From a virus, in the IMG/VR virus record IMGVR_UViG_3300031787_000738, positions 1-25,847 of that record: a stretch of 25,847 nucleotides of DNA; one strand, 5' to 3'. A model generated the notes under the pieces. It made no database searches and was not told the origin of the DNA. It was given only the letters and a program-made list of their open reading frames with translations. How positions within the stretch are numbered: the first letter of the stretch is position 1; the number at the start of each line of letters is the position of its first letter. The position numbers and the translations under genes are program-made. Shown here in pieces: positions 6,783 to 14,008 of this stretch.

Positions 6783-7749
6783 TTGGTCCAATGCTGATAG
6801 GGACTATAAGCGAGGACAGAATCTAATCAGGCAAGGCGACTGGGCAAATGGCTTTAAGCTGCACGAGCTTCGAGCACTGCCTGATGCCTTCTGGAATCCT
6901 GCTGCTAAGTTTCCAGGGCACAGGACTAACTTCGATAGAGCACCTATATGGATGCCTGGGCAAAGCATTCGCAACAGGAATGTAATCATCTGGTCAGAGG
7001 CTGGGTGGGGAGATATGATTCAGTTCTCTCGCTTCATCCCTTTAATCAAGCAGATTGCTAGTAATGTACACTGTGTTTACCCAGATGCTATCTCAGGGCT
7101 ACTGAAGAGAATGAATAAGTCGATTGTCTATAGCCAGCAGTCTAGGGATTGCCCTCCTAGCTCTTACAGGGTCAAGATGATGTCGATGCCTTATCTGCTG
7201 ATGGAGCATGGTGTCATTGAAGCAAAACCTGTAGGACGCTGGTATGGTGCAGAAGGTCTGTATCGTAATCCTGATATAGTTAAACCTGTACGGTCTAAGC
7301 CACTTGTTGGTATCTTTTACCGCACTGACAACAAATCCTGGAACATGGCTGCAAAGCAGATACCGAAGGATATCGTTGATGAGTTTATAGAAAGACATCC
7401 CGAGTTTGAATTCGTGTCCCTGCAGCTAGGTGAAGGATTCCTGGATAGTCCATCTTGGATAGCGACTGCTGATAAGATACAGACCCTAGATGCAGTTATC
7501 TCTGTGGACTCAGCAATTGCTCACTGTGCCGCTAGCGTAGGTGTCAAGACACTGGACCTAATAGGTGATGAAACAATGGCGTGTTGGCGCTGGTATCCAG
7601 TCTCAGAGGCTACCTATTGGTACGACAACATGACCTGTATCTGGTGGGACCACTATGCAGACTGGGAGACAGGCTTGGAAAAAGCAATAACTTATCTGGA
7701 TAAGCCAGTAGTAAAAAAGCGTGGACGACCTAAGAAAAGTGTGGTATAA
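6751..7749 (+). CDS. glycosyltransferase-9-like protein with AT-hook-like C-terminus
   Basis: A 332-aa protein. A short TPR-like N-terminus (KRGQNLIRQGDWANGFKLHE) precedes a Rossmann-type region (VIIWSEAGWGDMIQFSRFIP). A heptosyltransferase/GT9-like C-terminal half follows: GIFYRTDNKSWNM, FVSLQLGEG, then IQTLDAVISVDSAIAHCAA (about 245-260), the acceptor/nucleotide-sugar motif of that fold. Such enzymes transfer sugars from nucleotide-sugar donors. The last residues KKRGRPKKSVV (322-332) match the AT-hook core (RGRP flanked by Lys/Arg), a minor-groove DNA-binding motif. The start is uncertain: ATG 6751 has only a weak ribosome site, and alternatives are codons 6757 and 6760. Acceptor unknown: host or virion glycan by family, DNA by the tail motif. 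Confidence 0.75.
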   Translation: MPLVTSTTKIDWSNADRDYKRGQNLIRQGDWANGFKLHELRALPDAFWNPAAKFPGHRTNFDRAPIWMPGQSIRNRNVIIWSEAGWGDMIQFSRFIPLIKQIASNVHCVYPDAISGLLKRMNKSIVYSQQSRDCPPSSYRVKMMSMPYLLMEHGVIEAKPVGRWYGAEGLYRNPDIVKPVRSKPLVGIFYRTDNKSWNMAAKQIPKDIVDEFIERHPEFEFVSLQLGEGFLDSPSWIATADKIQTLDAVISVDSAIAHCAASVGVKTLDLIGDETMACWRWYPVSEATYWYDNMTCIWWDHYADWETGLEKAITYLDKPVVKKRGRPKKSVV

Positions 7750-7750
7750 T
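7722..7750 (+). promoter_or_regulatory. probable sigma70 promoter before nrdJ
   Basis: TGGACG (7722-7727, 4 of 6 matches), a 17-nt spacer, then TATAAT (7745-7750) with an extended -10 TG at 7742-7743. The -10 covers the stop codon of the glycosyltransferase-like gene. Predicted start is about 7757, which is after ATG 7753 of the 54-aa ORF. It would therefore supply a transcript for NrdJ but not translate the 54-aa protein from its full start. Weaker than the promoter at 3489. Confidence 0.45.
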
Positions 7751-7752
7751 AT

Positions 7753-7917
7753 ATGACCTTGACATTAGAAGAGATCAAAGAAAGGATGAAACGGTGGGAT
7801 GAGATTTCCATCATAGAGGAATTGTCAATCCGTTCAGAGGATATAATTGAACGCTTTGATGATATAATAGAAGAGCAGGCAGATAGATTAGAGAAACTTG
7901 TTAACTGGGAAGAATAA
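7753..7917 (+). CDS. small acidic helical protein, 54 aa
   Basis: ATG 7753 to TAA 7915-7917 encodes a strongly helical, acidic peptide (MTLTLEEIKERMKRWDEIS, IIERFDDIIEEQADRLEKLV). The pattern of acidic heptads with Ile/Leu suggests a helical bundle or coiled coil. As I recall, similar short TLEEIKERM...EL..ISSE-like proteins recur in environmental phages near replication genes; none has a role I know. No strong Shine-Dalgarno precedes it, and it starts 3 nt after the upstream stop, so re-initiation is the likely way it is translated. It ends 4 nt before NrdJ. Confidence 0.7.
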   Translation: MTLTLEEIKERMKRWDEISIIEELSIRSEDIIERFDDIIEEQADRLEKLVNWEE

Positions 7918-7921
7918 AAAT

Positions 7922-9811
7922 ATGGATTACTATCAGCAATTTATTGCAAAGTCACGATACAGCCGGTTCCTACCTGAGATGAATCGGCGTGAGCATTGGC
8001 ACGAGTCTGTCAATCGCTATATGGTGTTTATGTATAAGCACCTGCAGGACAAACACAATTACAAGATGACTGATGACTTGTATAAAGAACTCAAAGATGC
8101 AATCATCAACCTAGAAGTGATGCCTTCTATGAGGGCTATAATGACCGCAGGTAAGGCACTAGAGCGTGACAACACTGCTGGCTATAACTGCAGCTACCTG
8201 CCTATTGATGACCCTAAAGCCTTCGATGAAGCAATGTATATTCTTCTCTGTGGTACAGGTGTAGGATTCTCTGTGGAGCAAAAATATGTTAATGAACTAC
8301 CTGAAGTGCCAGACCAGTTGTTTACTTCTGAGACTATTATTTCTGTTGCAGATTCGAAAGAAGGGTGGGCTAAAGCACTACGCCAAGTCATCGCTTTACT
8401 ATACTCTGGGGAAATTGCAAAGTACGACCTTAGCAGAATCCGTCCCGCTGGAGCCAGACTCAAGACTTTCGGAGGTAGAGCTTCTGGACCAGGACCTCTG
8501 GATGAACTTTTTAGATTTGTTATTGACAAGTTCCGAGGAGCCACTGGTAGGAAACTCACATCTCTCGAATGTCATGATATTCTCTGCAAAATCGGGGAAG
8601 TTGTTGTTGTGGGTGGAGTCAGGCGATCAGCAATGATTAGTCTGTCAGACTTAGAAGATGATAGGATGCGTCATGCAAAATCAGGAGATTGGTGGACACA
8701 CAATGGACAAAGAGCACTCGCTAACAACTCAGCAGCTTACATTACTAAACCAGATATTGGACAGTTTCTTTCTGAATGGACAAGCCTTTATAACAGTCAC
8801 TCTGGAGAGCGTGGTATCTTCTCACGAGCCGCAAGTAAAAGTCAGGCTAAGAAAAACGGGAGGCGTGATGGAGATTATGACTTCGGAACTAATCCCTGTT
8901 CAGAAATCATACTTCGACCATACCAATTCTGTAACCTCACAGAGGTGGTGGTCAGAGCAGAGGACACTGTAGAGTCGCTAGCCAAGAAGGTGCGTATTGC
9001 TACGATCCTGGGTACATTCCAGAGTACTATGACGCACTTCCCTTACCTGCGTAAGATATGGAATAAGAACACAGAAGAGGAGCGACTGCTTGGTGTATCC
9101 TTGACTGGTATCCTAGATAACAAGTGGATGGGAGAAGTAAATGACAGCACTGCGAAGGCTCTTGAACAGTTACGCCAAATCTCCGTTAGCACCAATATGG
9201 ACTTTGCAGCAACTCTGGGAATCCCTCAAGCTACTGCTATTACTTGTGTCAAACCTAGTGGCACTGTTAGCCAACTTGTTAATTCTGCCTCTGGTATTCA
9301 TACTCGACATAGTGATTATTACATACGAAGGGTTCGTGGCGATAAAAAAGACCCTCTTACGGCGTTTCTAGCAAATGCCGGCATTCCTGCTGAAGACTGT
9401 GTGATGCGTCCAGACAGCACTGCTGTGTTTTCTTTCCCAGTGAAAGCACCAGATAATGCTAGGACTCGTGAGCACTTAACTGCTTTGCAGCACCTGGAAC
9501 TGTGGTTGATGTATCAGCGCCACTGGTGTGAGCACAAGCCTTCTGTCACTATCTCTGTCAAGGAAGATGAGTGGATGGATGTTGGAGCGTGGGTATGGAG
9601 GAACTTCGATGAAATCTCTGGTATATCGTTCCTGCCTTGGGATGGAGGCACTTATCGTCAAGCACCTTATGAGGAGTGCAGCAAAGAGCAGTATGAGGAA
9701 CTTCTTGCTAAGATGCCTACATCTATTGCATGGGATAATCTTAAGGAAGAAGACGATAATGTCGAAGGAGCACAGACCTTAGCCTGTGTAGCGGGACATT
9801 GTGAAATATGA
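7922..9811 (+). CDS. nrdJ: adenosylcobalamin-dependent ribonucleotide reductase (class II, monomeric)
   Basis: I choose ATG 7922 (629 aa) over the upstream in-frame TTG 7898, which lies in the 54-aa gene. All five cysteines of the Lactobacillus leichmannii-type enzyme are visible: C90 in AGYNCSYLPI, the thiyl-radical C326 with E328 in NPCSEI, C337 in PYQFCNL (same 11-residue spacing), and the C-terminal redox pair C622-x4-C627 in ACVAGHCEI. CVKPSGTVSQLVNSASGIH is the phosphate/substrate-loop signature of this subclass. It reduces ribonucleotides, probably triphosphates, to deoxy forms for phage DNA synthesis. No separate beta subunit is needed, but coenzyme B12 is. No intein is seen. The protein is shorter than the bacterial enzyme (739 aa), as phage copies often are. 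Confidence 0.96.
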   Translation: MDYYQQFIAKSRYSRFLPEMNRREHWHESVNRYMVFMYKHLQDKHNYKMTDDLYKELKDAIINLEVMPSMRAIMTAGKALERDNTAGYNCSYLPIDDPKAFDEAMYILLCGTGVGFSVEQKYVNELPEVPDQLFTSETIISVADSKEGWAKALRQVIALLYSGEIAKYDLSRIRPAGARLKTFGGRASGPGPLDELFRFVIDKFRGATGRKLTSLECHDILCKIGEVVVVGGVRRSAMISLSDLEDDRMRHAKSGDWWTHNGQRALANNSAAYITKPDIGQFLSEWTSLYNSHSGERGIFSRAASKSQAKKNGRRDGDYDFGTNPCSEIILRPYQFCNLTEVVVRAEDTVESLAKKVRIATILGTFQSTMTHFPYLRKIWNKNTEEERLLGVSLTGILDNKWMGEVNDSTAKALEQLRQISVSTNMDFAATLGIPQATAITCVKPSGTVSQLVNSASGIHTRHSDYYIRRVRGDKKDPLTAFLANAGIPAEDCVMRPDSTAVFSFPVKAPDNARTREHLTALQHLELWLMYQRHWCEHKPSVTISVKEDEWMDVGAWVWRNFDEISGISFLPWDGGTYRQAPYEECSKEQYEELLAKMPTSIAWDNLKEEDDNVEGAQTLACVAGHCEI

Positions 9812-9936
9812 TGATTGAACTTAGCCTGATAGCAGGCATTATGCTAGGGTTTGAGTATGTACAAGACCCAGAGGATGATGCACACTATCTAGTAATAGAT
9901 ATCCTATTCGTCAGAGTGCTCATCGGATTCCGATAA
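9808..9936 (+). CDS. hydrophobic 42-aa peptide
   Basis: ATG 9808 overlaps the NrdJ stop (ATGATGA context), so it is read by coupling. The peptide has two hydrophobic stretches, IELSLIAGIMLGFEYV and HYLVIDILFVRVLIGF, separated by an acidic linker (QDPEDDA). It could associate with the membrane, or it could be a small beta-rich cytosolic protein; the stretches are short for spanning helices. Short proteins with this G..LG.E....D/E....ID.F..R outline recur in phage genomes from memory, function unknown. The last 33 nt run against the 3' end of the lysozyme gene on the other strand. Confidence 0.6.
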   Translation: MMIELSLIAGIMLGFEYVQDPEDDAHYLVIDILFVRVLIGFR

Positions 9937-10404
9937 ATACATCTCTTTCTCGTGCTTACGGCGCTTGACTAATCCAGGTAGTTCTTTACCGCCTGCTTTA
10001 GTCCACGCCAAAAAGCCTTCTGCGGCTCCTTCAAAGTCTCCACGATTATGCTTCTGTCTTATTGTGGATCTTTGGAGGTTGCCCAGTCCCACATTGAAGG
10101 CAAAGCTAACCAAGGCATCAAAGCGGCCTTGTGTAAGCCCTGTAGGACACATCCTAAGCACTCCCTGTTCAAATCGTAGCAAGTCCTTTGCAAGGATATC
10201 ATCCACTTCAGCCATGGATAGGGTTCTATCCCATCCAGCAGGGATTGGTAGGTTCTTTCGCTCATCTAGTTTGACTCCAATATGTCCAGGGTCAATAACA
10301 TGACCAACCCCGACAGTCCACAAAAGAGCAGGACAACGATAAGGACGAGTACGAACTCCTTCATCCCGCTTGATAGCCTCTATGCATTTCTTACTTACTT
10401 TCAC
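9904..10404 (-). CDS. GH24 endolysin (T4/P22-type lysozyme)
   Basis: A 166-aa muramidase. The catalytic triad is E15-C24-T30 in RDEGVRTRPYRCPALLWTVG, with exactly the T4 spacing (E11-D20-T26). The middle residue is Cys, as in the P1/R21 branch. Later, RFDALVSFAFNVG and GLVKRRKHEKEMYL match conserved GH24 segments. It cleaves the peptidoglycan glycan backbone at lysis. There is no signal peptide or SAR segment at the N-terminus, so it needs a holin to reach the wall; the next upstream gene is a holin candidate. The start is GTG 10404, overlapping the upstream stop as GTGA. The C-terminus ends in an acidic SESDEHSDE tail whose codons overlap the convergent 42-aa gene. Confidence 0.95.
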   Translation of the reverse strand: MKVSKKCIEAIKRDEGVRTRPYRCPALLWTVGVGHVIDPGHIGVKLDERKNLPIPAGWDRTLSMAEVDDILAKDLLRFEQGVLRMCPTGLTQGRFDALVSFAFNVGLGNLQRSTIRQKHNRGDFEGAAEGFLAWTKAGGKELPGLVKRRKHEKEMYLSESDEHSDE

Positions 10405-10904
10405 TTCTTAGACCAGCCACGAGAACCGAACCAGTAGCCTATAATTCCACCTAGCATAGCCATCTCATCTTCGCTAAACACCACATCTGAGAACTTGATT
10501 ACATCGTCAATGCTAGTAATCACTCCAGGTAGTGAGAAGATATGCCACATAATCCAGACATTGATTGCTATAAGCTCAAACACCAGCATATAGGTAATGG
10601 TAGGACGGACTGTGCCAACATAGTTGACTACCCAGGTAGAGGCTTTCTCAAGCACTTTCTGGTCATGTGCTAGAGCAGCATTCTGCATCTGTGCCTCAGT
10701 CTGCATAGCAATCTGGTCAGTGCGAATCTCTTCAACCTTTTGCTGTGCCAAGAAGCCTTCACGAGCAAGTGCTAACTCACGCTCTGTCTGAACCTTAGCC
10801 AACTCCATCTCATGCTTTTTGTCAGCCTTGTCTTGGAAGAAGTCTAGGACCTTTGGTAAACCAGAGATAAGTAGACCACCAAGTGTAGATAGTAAAGATA
10901 ACAT
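10401..10904 (-). CDS. 3TM-type holin-like protein
   Basis: A 167-aa protein with an N-terminal hydrophobic/amphipathic segment (LLSTLGGLLISGLPKVLDFF). A charged coiled coil follows (about 25-90: KADKKHEMELAKVQTERELA and onwards), then VRPTITYMLVFELIAINVWI as a clear membrane helix and MAMLGGIIGYWFGSRGWSKK as a second C-terminal one. The WVVNYVGTVRPTITY and YWFGSRG motifs resemble the 3TM holin family described for gene transfer agents (GTA_holin_3TM), by memory. It directly precedes lysozyme and overlaps it by 4 nt, as expected of a holin-endolysin pair. The alternative is a membrane-anchored spanin-like or structural protein. Confidence 0.7.
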   Translation of the reverse strand: MLSLLSTLGGLLISGLPKVLDFFQDKADKKHEMELAKVQTERELALAREGFLAQQKVEEIRTDQIAMQTEAQMQNAALAHDQKVLEKASTWVVNYVGTVRPTITYMLVFELIAINVWIMWHIFSLPGVITSIDDVIKFSDVVFSEDEMAMLGGIIGYWFGSRGWSKK

Positions 10905-11344
10905 TACATAACTCCAGTCAATTTAAAGATTCCATACACAACAGCACTAGCAACTAAAATCATTCCCCACTCTCGTCTAGTCTGCATACGCTTACGATAG
11001 AACTCATCATTAAGTTCTAGATGTTGTTTTCGTAGTTGTGTAATTAAGGACTTGACTTCTGACACTGCTGGCCTTCCAAACTCCACTTCAATCTGCTTAT
11101 ACATCTCTTGTTCTGCATCTCGTATCTGCCTAATGATTTTGTACTCTTCATAGGCAGTCATGAACATCATGTCACCACGGCGTTCAATCTGTTGCTGCTT
11201 CCTCTTCCAGGCGACTCTGGCCTTAGCCTCTTCGTCTAGGAATTGATTTACCTCGGTGGCAGTTTCCTTAATCTCCCTGCCAACCTTAACAGCTTCTTTA
11301 ATACCAGAGAGAGCAGCCCTAGTAGTTTGTATAGGGTCACTCAT
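10904..11344 (-). CDS. tail-anchored coiled-coil protein
   Basis: A 146-aa protein made mostly of charged helix (TRAALSGIKEAVKVGREIKE, KSLITQLRKQHLELNDEFYR) with one C-terminal membrane helix (WGMILVASAVVYGIFKLTGV). No catalytic motif. ATG 10904-side context: its stop shares TAATG with the holin-like start, placing it in the lysis block. It starts one base after the stop of the large internal protein gene. Its topology (soluble helical domain, C-terminal anchor) would suit a lysis regulator, an antiholin-like partner or a virion membrane protein. No i-spanin/o-spanin pair with a lipobox is visible. Function unknown. Confidence 0.75.
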   Translation of the reverse strand: MSDPIQTTRAALSGIKEAVKVGREIKETATEVNQFLDEEAKARVAWKRKQQQIERRGDMMFMTAYEEYKIIRQIRDAEQEMYKQIEVEFGRPAVSEVKSLITQLRKQHLELNDEFYRKRMQTRREWGMILVASAVVYGIFKLTGVM

Positions 11345-11345
11345 G

Positions 11346-13379
11346 TTAGTCCTCTAGTACATCTTGTTGCAGCCCACGCTTAGTTAAAAGGTTAAGGACA
11401 AACTCTGCTCTCTTTTCAGGATCTTGTACAAGCACAGACAGTGTACGCATACGCTCTGCCTTCCTCACCTGCTCTGCAACACCCTGCACCAGTCTGGCCT
11501 GCATAGGTCTAGACAAGGCTAAGAAGCCAGGATTCTGTGCTAGCATCGTAGCAGCACGATTGAGCTGGTCTCCAGCACGATTAGTCAGGTCAGCATACTG
11601 CTCAGTAGTCAGCTCTAGGCCACCTACTTTCCTATCCATAGGAGCCATACGCAGATAAGGATTATCAAAGATAGCCTGTGAGACTTCTCTTTCCAGTGGT
11701 GTTACCTGTATACCAGTCAGGACAGATCCAACATTCATTCTCTGTGTTTGGCCTAGTAAGTTAGTCTGCTCTGGTAAGGTTTCACGCAGCCCAGGTAAGC
11801 GACTCTTCAGGTTATTAAGAATCCAGTTAGCGGTGTCTGGGTCTTTAATCTCTCTGCGGATAGGGTCTTCCATCCTGGCAATCTGGTTCAGGATAGCTGG
11901 GACCACAGGGTTAGTTAAACTAACTAGATAAGACTCCAGGTAGCGGTCTGGTTCCTGCATAGCCAGCATAGCCTTGCCTAGACCTTCAGTAAAGGTCTTA
12001 TCCAGGAAGTTCTGTCCTACTATCTTGAAGATAGAACCAACGCCTGGACTTTCTCCCTTCATTCTACCAGTCTTCAGAGCATTCATACTGTCCACTACTA
12101 AGCCCATGACAGTAGAAAAGGGTTCAATTCGGTCATATGAGACCCATCTATCTCCCATCTTGATAGACATAGGAGGGACACCCGAAGCTATCTGACTAGC
12201 CCTGGTAGACGGGTCTGATGAGTAGTGACCAGTAACCAGCCCTTGCTGCACCATGCCATAGGTAGCCAACATAAACCCAGCACCCATAGCCTGCTGAGCA
12301 TAGAACTCAGGAATCTTCTCTTCCTTAAATGTACGCTCACCTTCCAGCTTTGCAATACGCTTATCTAACTGCTCAACCCTGGCCTGGGCTTTCTCAATCT
12401 GAGCAGGAAAGACAGCATTATCTAGTCTATCTTGTGCCTGCAGACGCTGAGCAGTGACCTTAGCAAGTTTCTCATTAATATCCTTGATGTCTAGTTTAGC
12501 CTGACGCACACGCAGCAGACCACCACCAGGGATGTAACCACCAGCCTCTTTAGCGATGTTAATACCAGTACGCAGGAAAGGAACAACCAGGTTTAACTCA
12601 GGAGCAATGTTCTTTGCTTCAGCCATTAGCTGACCGCCTTTGTCAATCAGCGACTTACCCAGCGGTGTACGGAATGTATTAAATGCAGCAAAGTTTTCTA
12701 GTTGATAGCGCAGTGCTGGGTCACGCCCTTCGAGGTACTGAAGCATAGTAGCGTTACCGTCTTTATTCTTCATTGCGATATCGTCTAACTCTTTGATGAA
12801 CTCTGCCCTGGTTGTACCACGCCTAGCAAAGTACTCATCAGGAAACTTCTGTTCAATCCTGTGGATCATAGCACGATACTCCATGCGCTCAAGCACTGCT
12901 GAGAATGCTTGGTCAAGAGCACCAGTAATCCTCTGAGGATAGGTCAAGATTGCATCACCATACTTATTCTTTACGATGTCGAATGCTTGATGTGTGTTAC
13001 CATCAAAGTCTTCTGTACGCTTAGACAGACCAGCCATGAACCTGGGAAATGCTTCAGTAAACCCTTCACCGATACCTCGAAGCATAGCTAAGCCTTCGCT
13101 AGGTCTACCAGCCAGTGCTCGTGTAACAGGCGCTAATGCAAGCTGTGCAGTCTGTGATACAAAGTTAACTACCTGAGTAGAGATAGCAGACAGGTAACTG
13201 TTACGAATAAATGCACCAATACGCTCTCGGATGCTAGGTTCTTTAAGCACCTTAGTAGCTGCATCAGATACCGCTGCCCCAGCCTCACCAGGAGACAGGA
13301 CAGGGTTAGTCATAATATCGTCAGTGGCCTTTACCCAGTTAGCTAGGAATTCTGCACACTTTTGAGTAATACCAGCCAT
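11346..13379 (-). CDS. large internal virion / ejection protein (LPD38-like)
   Basis: I take ATG 13379 (677 aa), which shares TAATG with the preceding stop; an upstream in-frame TTG 13385 is less likely. Features: a helical N-terminal part (IGAFIRNSYLSAISTQVVNF), LNLVVPFLRTGINIAKEAGG resembling membrane-interacting segments of podovirus internal proteins, a long coiled coil (about 300-350, LDIKDINEKLAKVTAQRLQA), then MGAGFMLATYGMVQQG. WVSYDRIEPFSTVMGLVVDS recalls the large polyvalent-protein domain LPD38, from memory. By order it takes the place of T7 gp16, which forms the ejection channel. No lytic transglycosylase motif is seen. Structural role likely, exact function inferred. Confidence 0.65.
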   Translation of the reverse strand: MAGITQKCAEFLANWVKATDDIMTNPVLSPGEAGAAVSDAATKVLKEPSIRERIGAFIRNSYLSAISTQVVNFVSQTAQLALAPVTRALAGRPSEGLAMLRGIGEGFTEAFPRFMAGLSKRTEDFDGNTHQAFDIVKNKYGDAILTYPQRITGALDQAFSAVLERMEYRAMIHRIEQKFPDEYFARRGTTRAEFIKELDDIAMKNKDGNATMLQYLEGRDPALRYQLENFAAFNTFRTPLGKSLIDKGGQLMAEAKNIAPELNLVVPFLRTGINIAKEAGGYIPGGGLLRVRQAKLDIKDINEKLAKVTAQRLQAQDRLDNAVFPAQIEKAQARVEQLDKRIAKLEGERTFKEEKIPEFYAQQAMGAGFMLATYGMVQQGLVTGHYSSDPSTRASQIASGVPPMSIKMGDRWVSYDRIEPFSTVMGLVVDSMNALKTGRMKGESPGVGSIFKIVGQNFLDKTFTEGLGKAMLAMQEPDRYLESYLVSLTNPVVPAILNQIARMEDPIRREIKDPDTANWILNNLKSRLPGLRETLPEQTNLLGQTQRMNVGSVLTGIQVTPLEREVSQAIFDNPYLRMAPMDRKVGGLELTTEQYADLTNRAGDQLNRAATMLAQNPGFLALSRPMQARLVQGVAEQVRKAERMRTLSVLVQDPEKRAEFVLNLLTKRGLQQDVLED

Positions 13380-14008
13380 TAGCAAGCCCCGTTATTAAAT
13401 AGTTTTGTTATCTGTGCATTAGCTTGAATCTGCTTGTACATATACTTATAAGTATTAAAACCTACAGACAAAGCATTCTGATCAGCTCTTACGCCAGCAA
13501 AGACAGCGATAGACTTAGCAATCTCTGCTCCATACCGAGCCATCATTTCCTGGTCACCAGACTCAAATGCTCTGAGGTATTGACGGTTTAGTAAAGGCAT
13601 TGACTCTAGACGATTAAGAAACGCAGGCAAAGCTAAAGCTCTCTCTTCGTTACTCAGTGGGTTTCCCTTCTCCACACGCATTAGAATCTCTTGTCCCAGC
13701 ACCTGTGCATCAGGACTATCAAAGCCAGACTCTCTAGCAGACTTCAGAGCTTTCTGGTAAGTCTCATTGGTAAAGGTATCCATCTGAATACCCTTGTTAG
13801 TCTTACCTTCGATACGCCTATTGAACACATAAGACAGACCTTCCATCAGGTCCTTTTCATCATCGTTAGCGTACACACGCTCGTTCATGAAGAACTTCTT
13901 CTTACCTTCATCCATCTTAATCAGTTTATCCATCTGATTAGATGTAATGTTATTCAACCTAACTTTAGGTAGAACATTTTTATACAGCGGTAAATCGCAT
14001 CTAGCCAT
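13379..14008 (-). CDS. helical protein of the ejection block, 209 aa
   Basis: The start is ATG 14008, inside TAATG formed with the previous stop; an upstream GTG 14017 lies in the previous gene. The protein is all-helical by appearance (NQMDKLIKMDEGKKKFF, EKDLMEGLSYVFNRRI, AQVLGQEILMRVEKG). Its repeated charged helices have no enzyme signature. It is coupled on both sides (TAATG at 14008 and 13379) to two larger proteins of the same character. The three reading frames may correspond to one larger protein in relatives, split here into separately translated pieces; that is inference. Function: probably a virion or ejection protein. Confidence 0.65.
   Translation of the reverse strand: MARCDLPLYKNVLPKVRLNNITSNQMDKLIKMDEGKKKFFMNERVYANDDEKDLMEGLSYVFNRRIEGKTNKGIQMDTFTNETYQKALKSARESGFDSPDAQVLGQEILMRVEKGNPLSNEERALALPAFLNRLESMPLLNRQYLRAFESGDQEMMARYGAEIAKSIAVFAGVRADQNALSVGFNTYKYMYKQIQANAQITKLFNNGAC

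Noticed and set aside
7842-7868. Two further TATAAT boxes in the 54-aa gene
   Set aside because: TTGTCA upstream of the first leaves only a 14-nt spacer and the second has no -35; both are explained by Asp-Ile-Ile codons.
7753-7921. Possible cobalamin riboswitch before nrdJ
   Set aside because: No untranslated leader exists; coding genes fill the space to within 4 nt of the start.
9922-9934. Hairpin ATCGG-ATT-CCGAT as a bidirectional terminator
   Set aside because: The stem is 5 bp and no T-tract follows on either strand; too weak to call a terminator.
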